Below, one piece after another: positions 47,062 to 59,225 of a stretch of DNA of 64,000 nt. The notes under the pieces were generated by a model. That model was not told where the DNA came from. It saw nothing but the letters and a program-made list of their open reading frames with translations, and did not search any database. Each line of letters opens with the position of its first letter. The stretch's first letter is position 1. This DNA is from Umbilicaria muhlenbergii (Eukaryota; Ascomycota; Lecanoromycetes; Umbilicariales; Umbilicariaceae), in assembly GCA_000611775.1 (NCBI GenBank), contig KK106983.1, positions 3,096,808 to 3,160,807 of the forward strand, written 5' to 3'. A program made the translations under genes and the position numbers.

Positions 47062-47814
47062 TTAATGAGGAGGAAGACTTCATGAAGGTAGTTGATTCTA
47101 AAGATTCAGAGGAGTTCATTAAAAAGAATGATGACATTTAAGCATCTACTCATGAAGAACAGTGATTGAAGACTTATAAAGAAGTATTTAAAGTGATAAA
47201 AGAATCTCCTGAGAATTATGAAAATCATGTAAGCCTGTTGCAGGAATGAATCCTGTGAATGATTAAAAATGCATTCACTTCATCAGCAATTTAGCAAGTT
47301 AACTCTGAGTTAGTTTTTAGCACTTTGAGCGCTCTGAGCTTCTGATCTCATGTCTCAGCTAACAGTCACTCTTAGCACCCTCTGAGCACTTTGAGCTCAA
47401 CCTTAAATCTTGAGCAGAACATCAAAATTTTGTGATAAAAAAACAATTATTAAAACAATTGTTTAAACAAGTACACACACAGTGTTATAATAACAGTAAA
47501 ACTTATAATAAGTAAACTTTTGCTAAAATTCACTTTTCTGCAATAAAAAATCATGATTTGTTGAGTCTGAAAGCACTGTATAAGTGTTGAGTTCTGAATA
47601 TTTAAAGAACTTCAAGATTTTCATCACTTAAAAATTTACACACTTTAATAACTTTTGCAACTCAACAGATATGAAGAAACTTTCAATACATAAGTTATAA
47701 AAAACAGTATTCTCTATTAATGTTAAACTAAAAGTTTCTTCATAACTGCTGCTGTTGTTAAGTTATATTTAATTCAAGTTTTCAATAGCAAAAAATCTTT
47801 CAAAAAAAGTCACA
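47062..47814. other. AT-rich repeat-derived sequence of unclear family
   Basis: Between the family A LTR and the deleted foldback copy. It contains GCGCTCTGAGC and GAGCACTTTGAGCTC segments resembling the palindromic ends of the foldback element, and motifs such as AACTAAAAGTTTCTTCATAACTG resembling its arms. It may be a diverged left arm of the second copy. No gene. Confidence 0.45.
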
Positions 47815-48208
47815 TACTTTGAATAACTATTGCGCTTTTATACTTATAATATAACTTTCAGGTTATAAGTTGTAGAGAATAAGCTGTTTAAGAGTTTTCT
47901 GATACAAAGTTTCTTTTTATGTGTTGTTGTTGTTGAGTTATTCAAAAAGGCATTAAAAGTCTGTTTATTAATGTTGTAATTTTCATCACTGAAAGTTTGA
48001 AATCAATATAACTTTTTAACAACAACAGTTATAAAAAAACTTCAAGTTATAAAACTGTTTATCAATAAAAAGTTTTTTATTATTCATGAAGGTATAATAG
48101 TTATTTAAAGTGTAAGATTTGTATGAGCTCATTTACTGCTCAGAGAGTGCTCTGAGTGCATAAAGTACTATTAATTAAAACCTTATTTTTGAGTGAGTTG
48201 TTAAATTG
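47815..48208. mobile_element. Deleted second copy of the foldback element
   Basis: From GAATAACTATTGCGC the sequence follows the inner left arm and loop of the 40.1-40.95 kb element, then jumps at about 48060 from the loop side to the outer right arm (ATCAATAAAAAG ... GCTCAGAGAGTGCTCTGAG ... CCTTATTTTTGAG), ending near TTAAATTG at 48208. About 190 bases of the right arm are missing, and the outer left arm is absent or very diverged. The shared right end helps fix the element's terminus. Non-coding. Confidence 0.8.
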
Positions 48209-51200
48209 CAGATGTGATGTCCTTCAATGTTGTCAAGAAGTATCATAAAGTGATTTTTATTATTTAATTTATAATTTCAGAGTTATCATCTGTCTGAGGG
48301 TGATATGCTGTTGAAAGTAATAATTTAACTTTCAACTGCTTAAAAATGCTTTTTTATATTTTTGTCATGAATTTTGAGTCTCTGTTTATCAGGATTGCCT
48401 TGAGGAGGCTTTAATTCATAAAAGTTAAATGATTAAAAAACTTTATGACTCATTGTGCATTCTTTCATGTGATTTTGCTGAGGATAAAGCTTATCACTTT
48501 GCTGAATTTATCTGTTAATGACATTATGCAGTTGTATTCTTTCAGCAGGGGTGTTACAGGCAGTCTCAGTATAAAGTTTAATAAAATAATATGAAAAGAC
48601 TGTGAAGACATCAAAATTGATTGAAGAGCACTGTATGATTTATGCCTGAGTATTTAACAGAGCTGACATTGAGGGCATGAGTGAATAAACTCATAAAGCT
48701 TTTTTGAGAAGTTAAAGAAGTATAATTTCTCTGTGAGACACTCATGTATTCTTGTATATTCAGAGTGTTTTAACTCATCATGTGCCTGCTGAAATAACTC
48801 TTTTTTCAAGTCTTTTACACTTAAAATGTTTAATTAAAGGCTGATTTCAGAGTTTTTGTAATAAATTAAGCTGTTTATTACTTTATATAATAAAGCTGAG
48901 GTGTTCTCATGTAGCTTGATGTTAATCTTAATCATTGTCTTAACTCTCATTCACTGAGTGTTCTCATTGTATTCAGCAATAAGGTGCTTTCAGAACTCTT
49001 CATTTAACTTAATTAATAATATTAAGTACACAGCCGCTTCAGTGTTATAAGATCATGTCATGTAAAAGATGTTTAAAATCAACATGTTTGATTCTTAATG
49101 ATAATTTTAATTAATCAGTCTGAATAGTGCATCTGATATCATGTTAAATTTCTCAGGCTTGTAGTGAACATTAAGATGAAAGCATTGAAGATATTCAGAT
49201 GCTCAGATAAGATGTAAATTCATCTTCTCAATTAATGTTATTGATAGGCTTGATTGACATACAATGTTGACAATGACTGAGTGATGAATGTATATTATTG
49301 TGACTTTGACAGTTAACTCAATCATGTGTTGAATCTTCTGAACAACTCATATTAAATCTGTTACTTTCAGTTCAGTGAATCAGTATTTAGTCTTAGCATC
49401 TGTTAGCAGCCTGCTGAGAAAACATATAAACTTCATGTTTTTTTATTTCACCTCTGAAGCTGATTCTGCCTTGATTTCACTGTCACTTCAGCAGTGATAA
49501 ACATGAGCATTGAACTTAAATTCTTTTGACACATCTAAGTTGATGTACAGCTGATGAGTTGAGTCAAAGTGAGTTAATATGATTAACTGAGAGAATATTA
49601 TCTGAAGTTGATTGAATATCTTAAGCTTTCATGAGGTTGACATATTTATCTTTATCTTATTAATTAACTTTTTTTTCATTATCTCTTTGACTGACTTACC
49701 TGACTGTTTTATAATAATCTTGTTTAACAGTGTTTTTTGTTCTTGAAGTGACTTTGAGATTGCTGTGTACTTCAGTATGTATTGTTGAAGATACTCAGTA
49801 AGATCAAGATATTTCTTTAAAGTGCTCAGTGATCTCAAGAACTTCAGGCATGTTATGATTATAAATTTCTTCACTGCTGTGATTAATTCTAAAGCATCAA
49901 CTCTCTGATCAAGTAGTTTCACTGAAGAATAATCAAGAAATGACTTTTTAAGAAAGAGGCAAATGTTCTTTTCAATTAATACTTTGAATACACTGTTTAA
50001 GTGTTGTAGATGCTCATTTAAAGTGATAAAAAATATGACAATGTCATTTACATACACTCATGCAAATTGATGTTGCTCATGAAGGACTTTGTCAATCATT
50101 CTTTAAATATAAACAGAGGAGTTTTAATAATTCATTATAATCACTTTGAACACTTTTTGACCTCAGTGAAAGAACACTGTAAGCTTGTGACAAGTCTTTA
50201 ACTTTACTCTTCATTGATGAAAGAAGCTGCTACAATTTATTATTAATATGTAACTTGACTCATGAACTGCTGTGAGGATTTCAGCTTAAGATGACATGAA
50301 GTAAACATTCAGCATTGTGATCTTGTTTAAAGTTTATATGTTAATTATTACTTTATTTTTACAGCCCTCCTGAGTGTCTCTTCATATGACAAAACAGAGA
50401 TACATGAATGAAATGACAGTTGACACTCATTTCAGATGATTCTCAATGTGTAATTTATTGAACATTTTATTAATTAACTTTTTATCCTGCTTTCTCAATG
50501 AGTATATTTTAACTTACTCAGCCTTGTAGAGCTCTCTTCAATTGTTCAAAAGTGATATGTTTATTCACTTTGATTCAAGAACATTAACAATGTTGTTTTA
50601 ATCTTCTCATAACTGAAGGTATTAATTGATGATCTCAATGATTTGATGTAGGGTGTTTGCATCATCACATACAGTGATTTCATTCAACAGCAAGGTCTCT
50701 GTTGTTAATTCTGATGAAGATGAGGAGTTTGCTGTGAATAAAATGCTCATGATTACATTAAATGCTGCAACTGATGTTAAAATGTTTTAAAAACCTCAGT
50801 GTGTTCAACTTTTATTATTTCTTGACTGAGTTTTCTGAGCTGCAAGTAATGAGGCATCTGAGTGAGCTGAGTAATATTTATTTACTTCATATTTAATTAC
50901 TTATCTCAGGTGAGTCTTCTGCAATAAGATCATCAACTTTTTAAATTTGTTGTAAATCAACACTTCAAATATCACATGATTAATGATGTGAGTGTACATC
51001 ATGAGTTTAATGTTAATATCATTAAATTTAAATAAGAGGTCCCTGTCCTTGAGAAGTTCAATTTCATGAAATGAAGTAATAAGTACTACAATTTGAGCCT
51101 GTGATGAAATCACAATATACTCATTAAACATCACTGTTTTATTCATTCAGGTGTTAAATTTAGTTGTTACATGTAACAGAATGATGATATTTTGATAACT

Positions 51201-52000
51201 TTTTATCACAATTATTAAGTTTTTTAATCACAGCTTAATTGTGATCTTCTTTGCTGTCAGTATATTCATCTCAATAAGCATGTTTGCTTTAAGATTGTTA
51301 ATTAAGTGAAATTCATGCTGACATGAGCTGTCCTGCCATCAGTGCCTGAGAGGTAAATATTCAGAGTGATATACTCATTTGCTTAATGAGTTGTAGTCTC
51401 AAGGCTGCAGATTAAAATTAATGATGCTGTTCATTTCACCTTGTGAGTCTCATTTAAGATTAATTTATGAAAGAATTATTTATTAATGAGGCTCATAATG
51501 CATTTGCTATTAATGCAGATTGACTCTGCAGATGTATTCAGCTTTTTATTAAAATCATGCAGAGCTCATCATGCAGATATGATGATCAAGAGATTAATTC
51601 TAAGAAGTTATTAAGTGATGAGCAAAACTACATATGTGAGTGTTGCAGAATTAGTGAAACACGCTAGGCTCAATCAGAAGTTAATGTAGATCACTTAATT
51701 TTATCATGCTTTTAACATTACCCCTCTCTCTGAAAAAGCATCATTCATGATGTTGTTGCAAAAATAACATTAAAATGTAATATTCTTGCCCTGCTGCTTT
51801 GAATGATTCAGTTTAAACAGTCACTCTGAACAGTTCCTGAACAGTTTAAATTTAACATGACTTGTTAAAATATTTGCAGTGAAATTCCTTCAGCACTTCT
51901 GTTGAGGTATTAAACTCACCTTTGTCTGCATAATATTACTCATTGTTATGATCAATTTTATGTCATTTGACCTTGTATTGAAGCCTGTCATGATATTGTT
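48209..52000 (-). mobile_element. Degraded Ty3/Gypsy element (family E)
   Basis: Minus-strand Ty3/Gypsy pol. Frame 51146-50901 carries the segment between protease and RT (KDRDLLFKFNDINIKLMMYTHI). Frame 50057-49629 is RT palm to connection: YVNDIVIFF where YVDD is expected, then NEHLQHLNSVFKVLIEKN, and LRSLSTLKKYLDLTEYLQQYI, a fungal Gypsy hallmark. Sequence toward 48.2 kb is decayed RNase H/integrase; sequence above 51.2 kb is likely protease/gag but unreadable. The upper limit is uncertain. No LTR was identified. Stops and frame breaks throughout. Confidence 0.78.
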
Positions 52001-55000
52001 TTAAGTCAAGAATGTCATTAATCTCTTAATGCTCTTCCTCATCTTTTATTACAATGAGAGCTGATGAGGGTGTATGTTGACCTGATAATAAGTCATTAAC
52101 AGCTGAATGAAGCAGCTTGAGGCTGAAGACATCATGAATTCACATGATAATAAATAACTTCAGTTGATAAGTGATTTTTATTTATTTTTTAATGCAGAAT
52201 GATCTCAGCTGCTTGTTTTTCAAGTCATGACTTAATTATGTGATTTTAATATTACAGCCTGATAATTATATCATGTCTCTCATCTTATAATTGACATTCT
52301 TTCAATGTTTATCTGCTTGTGCTTTCATAAATTCTCTGCTCTTTTTCAACTGCTGTTTACTGAAATTAAGAATTTTTTACATGCAAGTTGTTATGTCCTT
52401 CACCTTCACTGACTGAAGTCATTCATGAGTGAATTCATAGGTAGTAGTGTCAGAGCTGAAACTCATGCATGAGTGAAAGCCTTTATTAAGGTAGAAAAGT
52501 GAGAGTGAGGTCACTGAGAAGCAATTATTATTATCACTGAACTTAATCATAAGTAATCACTTCACTCAGTCATCTTGCATGTAGTTGCAATATGTTCAGA
52601 GGCCTCATTTAACATTTTAATTAACTCATTCAATTTGATCATCTGTCTCTGAGTGATAAGTGATTGATAGGTTAATCTTGATTTTCAGATGTTTACACAT
52701 ACTCTGTCATAAGTTTAAAATAAACTGAGGGCCTCAGTCTGAAGTAATAACATCAGTGATTTAGTGATGAGGATATGAGTTAATATCATTCACTTAACAT
52801 CAGTGCAATGCACTCTGATCTGCTGATCTCATGTCATAGCTCATGACCGCTCAGAGTGCTTTTATTTGTGTCATTTGTGTATTACACAAATGTTGCTTTT
52901 ATTGATGCTATTATTTCATGCAGCTTTGCCGTGAAAATCCATAAGAGCACATAATGTATACAAGTTAATAACATTGATGATGTCACTTTCAACTGTCAAC
53001 ATCATTATAATTCACTGAGTGCTAGATCTATTTCATCTGATTCTTATGATTTATGTGATGGCGTTGTTGAGTCTGCACATTGTTAATTCAGTGTTATGTT
53101 CATCTTTCACATTTGAAGTACTATAAATGATGAATGTTCATTGAATGTACTTGTTGTTTAATGAACATTGTGTGAGTTCATTGAACTTTCAAGTCATGAG
53201 AGAATATTGTGTATAATGTGAACATTGCAAGATACATTTATACATGATTAACCTTAAATGATTGTAGACTCACTCATCATCCCTTTCTATGAGGTATATG
53301 TGTAATGCAGGTTATGAATTATCTCTTGATCTTTCAATCTGCGCATCATGTGTCAACTTGTAATCATCACCCTGAACATCATCACTGTATGATGCAGCTG
53401 CAATTGCTTGAACAGATCCTCAACCTCATACTGCTTCTGTGACTTCAGTGTCATCATACTCATCATCATCATCACTGCTGAAGTCTCATTCCTCAGCCTG
53501 CAACTTCCTGATGTTGATGTTAATGCTACACTCAGCTCTCACTGAGGTCACACTCAACTTTCATTACTCAAATGACATCTAACGCTCAGGAAAGTGCTGA
53601 ATGATAGAATTAATTCAATAATGTAGACTTTGATTATCAAGAACATATCATTAGCCTGATTTAAGCAACATTAAAATGAAGGAAGACAGCCAAAGAGAGA
53701 AAGAAATAAATGAGTCATGATTTGAGTATCATTAACATTAAGAGTGCTAGTTAGAATGTTGTTATTAATGCATTCACATGTTCAACAAGTTTTTTAAGAA
53801 TTTGAAAAACTTACATGTTTAGTCCTCCTTCTCTTGAATCTTTCTCTTCTCTCATAATGCAGTCATTGTCTTCTTGCCTCTGTGAGTATCAACAAATTTC
53901 TCATAGTTGACCTGATCATCAATGATACTGTTACTCACTCAGAAGTGTTTCATTTTTATAATGTTCAATTTCACTCATCCTGTGAATTGTGTTCAGTTTC
54001 AATCTTAATCAGCAGATTTTTTACATGACTTCTTATGCTTCTTCATTTTTATCAACAGCATATAAGAGTCTGCTCTCTTAATGTTAAGATCATGCTTCTC
54101 AGCATTGTTGAGTTCATTTGTTGATTCAGAACTGAGTCAGTTCTTAATTGTTGAATGTTTAACATGCCTTGTGATGTTCTATGTCACATTAGTGCTTCAT
54201 CATAAGTGACAGCTTGATATGTCTTGCCTTTTTCTTGTCTTCATCATTAATGTCTTCTTCATTCTTATCTTCATCCTCTTCTTCACTTTCATTTTCTTTA
54301 TCATCTTCATTGCTGTTTCTCTCAGACTTTTCTTCATCATCACTATTGTTCTTCTTACTGCTTTTCAACTCTGATCAATCTTTGTAGAAAGTGCTTCTAT
54401 TCAGTGATTCTGAGCTGAAAGAGTTGTTTCAATCCCTTGACAAATGCAATAATGAGCTTGAAAATCACTGACTGTTCATCTCATACATTGGCAGGTCATT
54501 CAACATATCAGCATATGAATTGTTAACTGCTTTAACATTCATTGCTTCTTTAACCTTATTTATTCTGATCTGCTGATGTACCTGATGTAGCAAAATACTT
54601 AAAATAGCAGTTTGTTGAGTCTCAACCTGAGCATACCAAGTGTGCTGTACTTGATTTTATATAATTGCAGCATTATAATGTTAGCACACTCTTCCTGTGT
54701 TTGAGGTCATCACTTACTCATAACTCTTGAGTCATCAAACCTCTTGAGTTTAAATACCTTTGATTCATATTCTCTGATGCAATGTGTGATCATTGTTATC
54801 ATGAAGAGCAATATGTTGATCAGCAGTGAATCAAACATGTCTTTCATATAAGTTAAGTAAATTATACTTGTATTTGTTTTCATGTACATCATCTGTATTA
54901 ATCTGTTGATGATGATCTGAGCACAGAATTTAGCCTTGAGTGACTGCATCTTCATCAGTTAATGATTAACACTCAACACAGGTTCAAGTCACTTGTCTTG

Positions 55001-56799
55001 TCACATGTGAAATTGTCTGCTTTAAGCAATTATTCTGCAAGATTTTTAATGTCCTCATATGACATCTGCAGCTGTCAGTTGTAGAAGCTGATAATCAACT
55101 GTCATATTTAAGTCATTAAGTGACTGTGAAAGGCATTAAATGAGTCATAAAGCTGTTAATGTTAATTATGATTTATATAAGAAGTCAGCTCTTTCTACCT
55201 TGCAGATCTTCACAGCAGTGAGAACATTTTATACCTCAGTATGTTTCTTGCCTGTAACTGTTCTCATTCATCAAGTTATTCTTGTTCAAGCATCACTCAT
55301 CTTGTCATTAAGCCACTGTTTGTTAATATCTGATCATGAGGTGCTTTCTGATTCAGCATTACTGCTGAGTACTCATGCCTTCAAGTATGCTGTACAAACT
55401 GACATCAACAGTTCATGATCTGATGTTGAATGACAAGGCCCTCAACAGGATGCCTTTCTTCATAAGTACTGAGTTGAGATATCTGAGGAATTTTTGCTAT
55501 CATAATCTGAATCAAGGTTATGATTTTGTGAGGTTGACTTTTCAGTAGAAGATGAATGTGAAGTAGAGATCACTTCTCTTATAAAATGCCTCAGTGATTG
55601 TTTTAAGTGATATTCAATTGTTGACCTGAACTGTTAAACTGTTAATATTGAATCACTGCACTCTCTGTGTGATAAACACTTACCCTCATACTGATGCAGT
55701 CATCACCTATGAAACTGAATATGATATCATTATCATGCTGTTTCTGCACCTGCCTTATAATAAGGACTCAACACCTCTTTGATGTCTTCTCATAATTTAC
55801 AGCCTCTGAATGATCATGCTTCACCTGTAAGTAATTAGGTTTTGCGTTTGCTTAAATTAATTTGAAGTAAACAGTGTTTATCATTTGTTCTGTATTCAGA
55901 TCATGACCTTTCATAGTGTTGATGATGCTCAACACTGATTGACTGAGACAGGATGATGTGATAAATATAAAAGATTATTTCATGATGCTGTTTTGAAAGG
56001 TTGTTTTAAAAGATTGTTTTGAGGGGGGTGCTGTTATTTCAATGTGTCACACTGATAAATTAGTGACATGTCAGTGAATTAGCAGGAGTTTATGCAGTCA
56101 CATGCAGAATTATAAGTAACCTGTTCAATGAACATTAAGAAGATGTTGTGAGTCTTGACAGTCACTGATACTAAAAATGTGAGCAGTTGATTAAAAATGT
56201 CATCACAATAAAAGGTGCTGTGACAGAGCCTTGCAGCTTGTAATCTGTGATGCAACTTCAAGACTTTCTCTTCTGATGTGTTGTTTTAATCAGTGATCAT
56301 GGTTCTGACAGGCAAGAGATGTACAAGAGATTAAATGCTATCATTCACAGTTTCTTTTAAACCTTTGTATTTAAAACAGCAACACAGCTGTGTAACATTG
56401 ACTTTCTCTTAAGTGCTGATGCATTGACTGTGTAGTGTATACACATCAGCATAGTGTTTCACTCAAAGGCTTAAGTGTGAGATATTAAAAGAAAATGAAG
56501 CACACAAGATCTGAGGTAATACTGATGATGATGTGTCTTAATAAGTTATGATCACAATCTGATGACAGCAGGTTACATGATGATTTTTAAATTAATAAAT
56601 ATCAGTTTCCTGCTTCTTTGTTCATTGATATTGAGTCAAAACACCTCAGTGAAGGCTTTTTCCTCTCAGAATTAAACCTTTCTTGTAGACTTCATAGCCT
56701 GCTTCATATGATTAAGAATGTTCATTTGATTATGATATCTACTAATAACTTCTGTTCAAAGGCTCATTTTCATCACCGTCTAAATGCAATTAGTGATGA
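52001..56799. other. AT-rich degraded repeats, families unresolved
   Basis: No gene here has an intact frame. The minus strand at about 54.40-54.20 kb reads as an acidic Glu/Asp-rich tract, and frame 54955-54710 is a coding-like 81-codon stretch with no family I recognise. At 53129-53206, ATTGAATGT, AATGAACATTG and CATTGAAC motifs resemble the 21-base repeat at 58.02 kb. The plus frame 55140-55418 is probably antisense to a minus-strand relic. CpG is almost absent throughout, as in the transposons around it. Confidence 0.5.
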
Positions 56800-57960
56800 G
56801 TGAATGATTTTCAGAGTTGGCTTTCTATCTAGAAGTAGGTATTTATACTGTGTTGATGTTAATTTTACAGCAAACATGCATTAACCTGCTGATTGTTGAT
56901 CAGAGCATCTACAGATGATTAAATGACTTAATCTTATGATGATTCTTAAAATGTACCTTGAACATCTGAAATCTCACTCCTTTTGATCATGAAGAAGAAA
57001 TGTATTAACTTTTTAATGTGCATCTCTTTCAGGGCTGTCTTTCATTCCTGCTCATTTATGATGTGCATGCTCATCACTCTCTTACACTTATATAATATGA
57101 CATCCTCATCATCCTGATAGTTCAACTCCCGGGCAATCAATGTCAGGAAGGTGAGGAAGTTCAAATCATTCACAGTAATTATGTTCTTTAATGCTTCAGT
57201 CTTTAACAGATTCTGTGATTTACAGAAGATGCTGTGACATGCATTTTAATGAATCTGTATCATAATATATTAAATGACTTTTGTTGATTCATCTTTCTCA
57301 TTGTCTGTTTGTGGAACAGGTCCTGCAGCTGAACATTGAGATGTATCAGTCACATGACTTGAGATTGAAGAGATTAATTCCTCATGAGAGTTTAATCTTC
57401 TCTTGCTCTTCATCCACCTCCTCTTGTTGTAATTGCACTGTTGTGTCATAAATGTGAGGCATTTGTCACGTCACTTGTTGAAAATGCTGCAGAAGATGTG
57501 ATTAAATTCATGATATATTAATTTAAAAACTCATTATAGTAGTTCTTTGATCCTGCTTATGTTTAGTCAGCCCTCTAAGAGACTCAGGTTTCTCATTTAA
57601 GTCTGCAGTTGTGTTAATATTAAAGCATACACATGATCATTAATATTAAGATGATTATGTATCAGGTCACTTGTTCATGCTGTTGAGTTAACTTTCTCTA
57701 AATTCTTCATCATGTAGTTTGTTGAGGATGATGAATAGATGCTTTTAATGCAGCATTCAGAAACATGCAGTGACCTGATGTTTAAAACAGGAAGCAGAGT
57801 CTTTGATGTTATCAATTCTCTTGAGAGCTTCACTGCATCTAAATCTGATTAATACTTCATCACAGGCAGACGCTGAAGGTTTTGTGACTTCATGAATGAG
57901 TTGAAAATTTCAGTAAAGGTCTCTTTATACAAATGATGACAGTATATCACACGCCTCTAT
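56800..57960 (-). pseudogene. Degraded coding-like tract, function unknown
   Basis: Read on the minus strand, one frame stays coherent for more than 1 kb when TGA stops are passed over. Segments include VKLSRELITSKTLLPVLNI, NHLNINDHVYALILTQLQT, LNFLTFLTLIARELNYQ and HIKKLIHFFFMIKRSEI. The residue mix looks like a folded protein, but I recognise no family. It lies directly downstream of the transposase-like remnant and the 21-base repeats, so it may be an accessory gene of that element or a separate insertion. Confidence 0.45.
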
Positions 57961-58020
57961 TTCAGGGACGTCATGATAATCATCATTATAAACATGTTCA
58001 GTCAAATATGCAGTCAGTTC

Positions 58021-58083
58021 ATTGAATGAAAATCAACATTCATTGAACTAAAATCAATGTTCATTGAATGAAAATCAACATTC
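58021..58083. repeat. 21-base tandem repeat
   Basis: Three units of 21 bases (58021-58041, 58042-58062, 58063-58083); the first and third are identical (ATTGAATGAAAATCAACATTC) and the middle differs at four positions. Partial units flank them. Related motifs occur near 53.13-53.21 kb. Placed just after the transposase-like frame, they resemble subterminal repeats of CACTA-type elements. Confidence 0.8.
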
Positions 58084-58099
58084 AATGAATGTTATCTCT

Positions 58100-59225
58100 C
58101 TTGATTATAATACAACATCACTTGTGCTCCTCACTTAAGAAAGTCCTCTTCATAGATTGAATTGTACATGTCTCAATCACTGAAACTGTTGAGATAATAG
58201 ATAGTCCTCTTATGTTCTCAGGTTTTCTCTGTCATCACTGATATGATGTGTACACTTCTTATGATTGTGAACATCATATAGAACCTTTGACTCCTCACAG
58301 ACTGAAAGTTCTTTGAGGAACACTCTGATTAATCACTCAGTTCAATCATGTCATGTACATCATGTTGACATGCCTTGTTGAGTGGTTTGAATAGATCAAT
58401 TAAAGCATCAGTATGATGAATGTTCTTTTCCTTATCATTTCACTGCAGTGAATTTATCACTGATGCAATAAGTTGTAATTTCCCTGGTAGTCGCCTGTTT
58501 AATATGTTAAGTGCATCAGTGATATGATTAAGCTGTTCTTGAATTAAGACACAGTCATGCCTTCAATTCTTAAACTTGTTTTGTTAATCAGGCGTGCAAT
58601 ATACTCTCTCAGTTATCAGAACTTCAAGGTCATTCACATTCTTCTCATTCTGTTTTCAGCACTTCAGTGACCCGTGTACACATATGTGATATGATTTAAT
58701 TCAAGATGAGTCTTTTGCTTTATGAATCAAATCTCTGTTTAATACTGTGATGCTGTTCATAACATCCTGACATTCTTTTACAAAACCTGTCAGGGCATCT
58801 AATAAGCCTGAGATATTAAGAGTATCAGTGAGAGTTAAAATAAAGCATCACACTTTAAGGTTGAGCTCTGCTGACTGTATTAATGAGGCTTCACTTCTTT
58901 TTAAGAGGCCTTTCAGCTTCTTGAGTGAATAAACTCAGCTGAGTTTGATAATTGAAGTTATCATTACATTACATGATGTTTGACTGTCTCTGATATCACT
59001 GTGTAAGATGATGTCTTTCATAGTCAGTAGTTTCAAATGATGAGTGTTATGAAGTAATAATTGTCATTGAAAGGTCTCCTGCTTGTTTATTCAGTTAAAG
59101 TATGTTTTTATTAAGTACTTATGAGTGACTTCATTATGTTCTGTATCAACATTGTCTGCAGCGCTGTATTTGTGAATGTGTTCAGTGTAGTGAGTCATCA
59201 CATGTAGTTTTAAGATGTTAAAGTG
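58100..59225 (-). pseudogene. Transposase-like remnant, possibly Plavaka (CACTA) C-terminal part
   Basis: On the minus strand a coherent frame runs from about 59190 to 58150 with mainly TGA stops. It begins with an AADNVDTEHNEVTHKYLIK segment followed by a KQETFQ..QLLLHNTHHLKL stretch. This resembles the acidic/His-rich C-terminal part of Plavaka-type transposases, where a TE..H..K.....NK pattern precedes a basic helix. Later parts (NRRLPGKLQLIASVI, ALIDLFKPLNKACQHDVHDMIELSD, YNSIYEEDF) fit an extended C-terminus. The upstream catalytic part is missing because family B copy 2 begins at 59226. The family assignment is from memory of general patterns and is tentative; that it is a decayed protein-coding mobile gene is more certain. 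Confidence 0.45.

Noticed and set aside
55140-55418. 92-codon plus frame in the repeat block
   Set aside because: The opposite strand reads as a decayed coding-like tract; the plus frame is likely its antisense shadow in CpG-free sequence.
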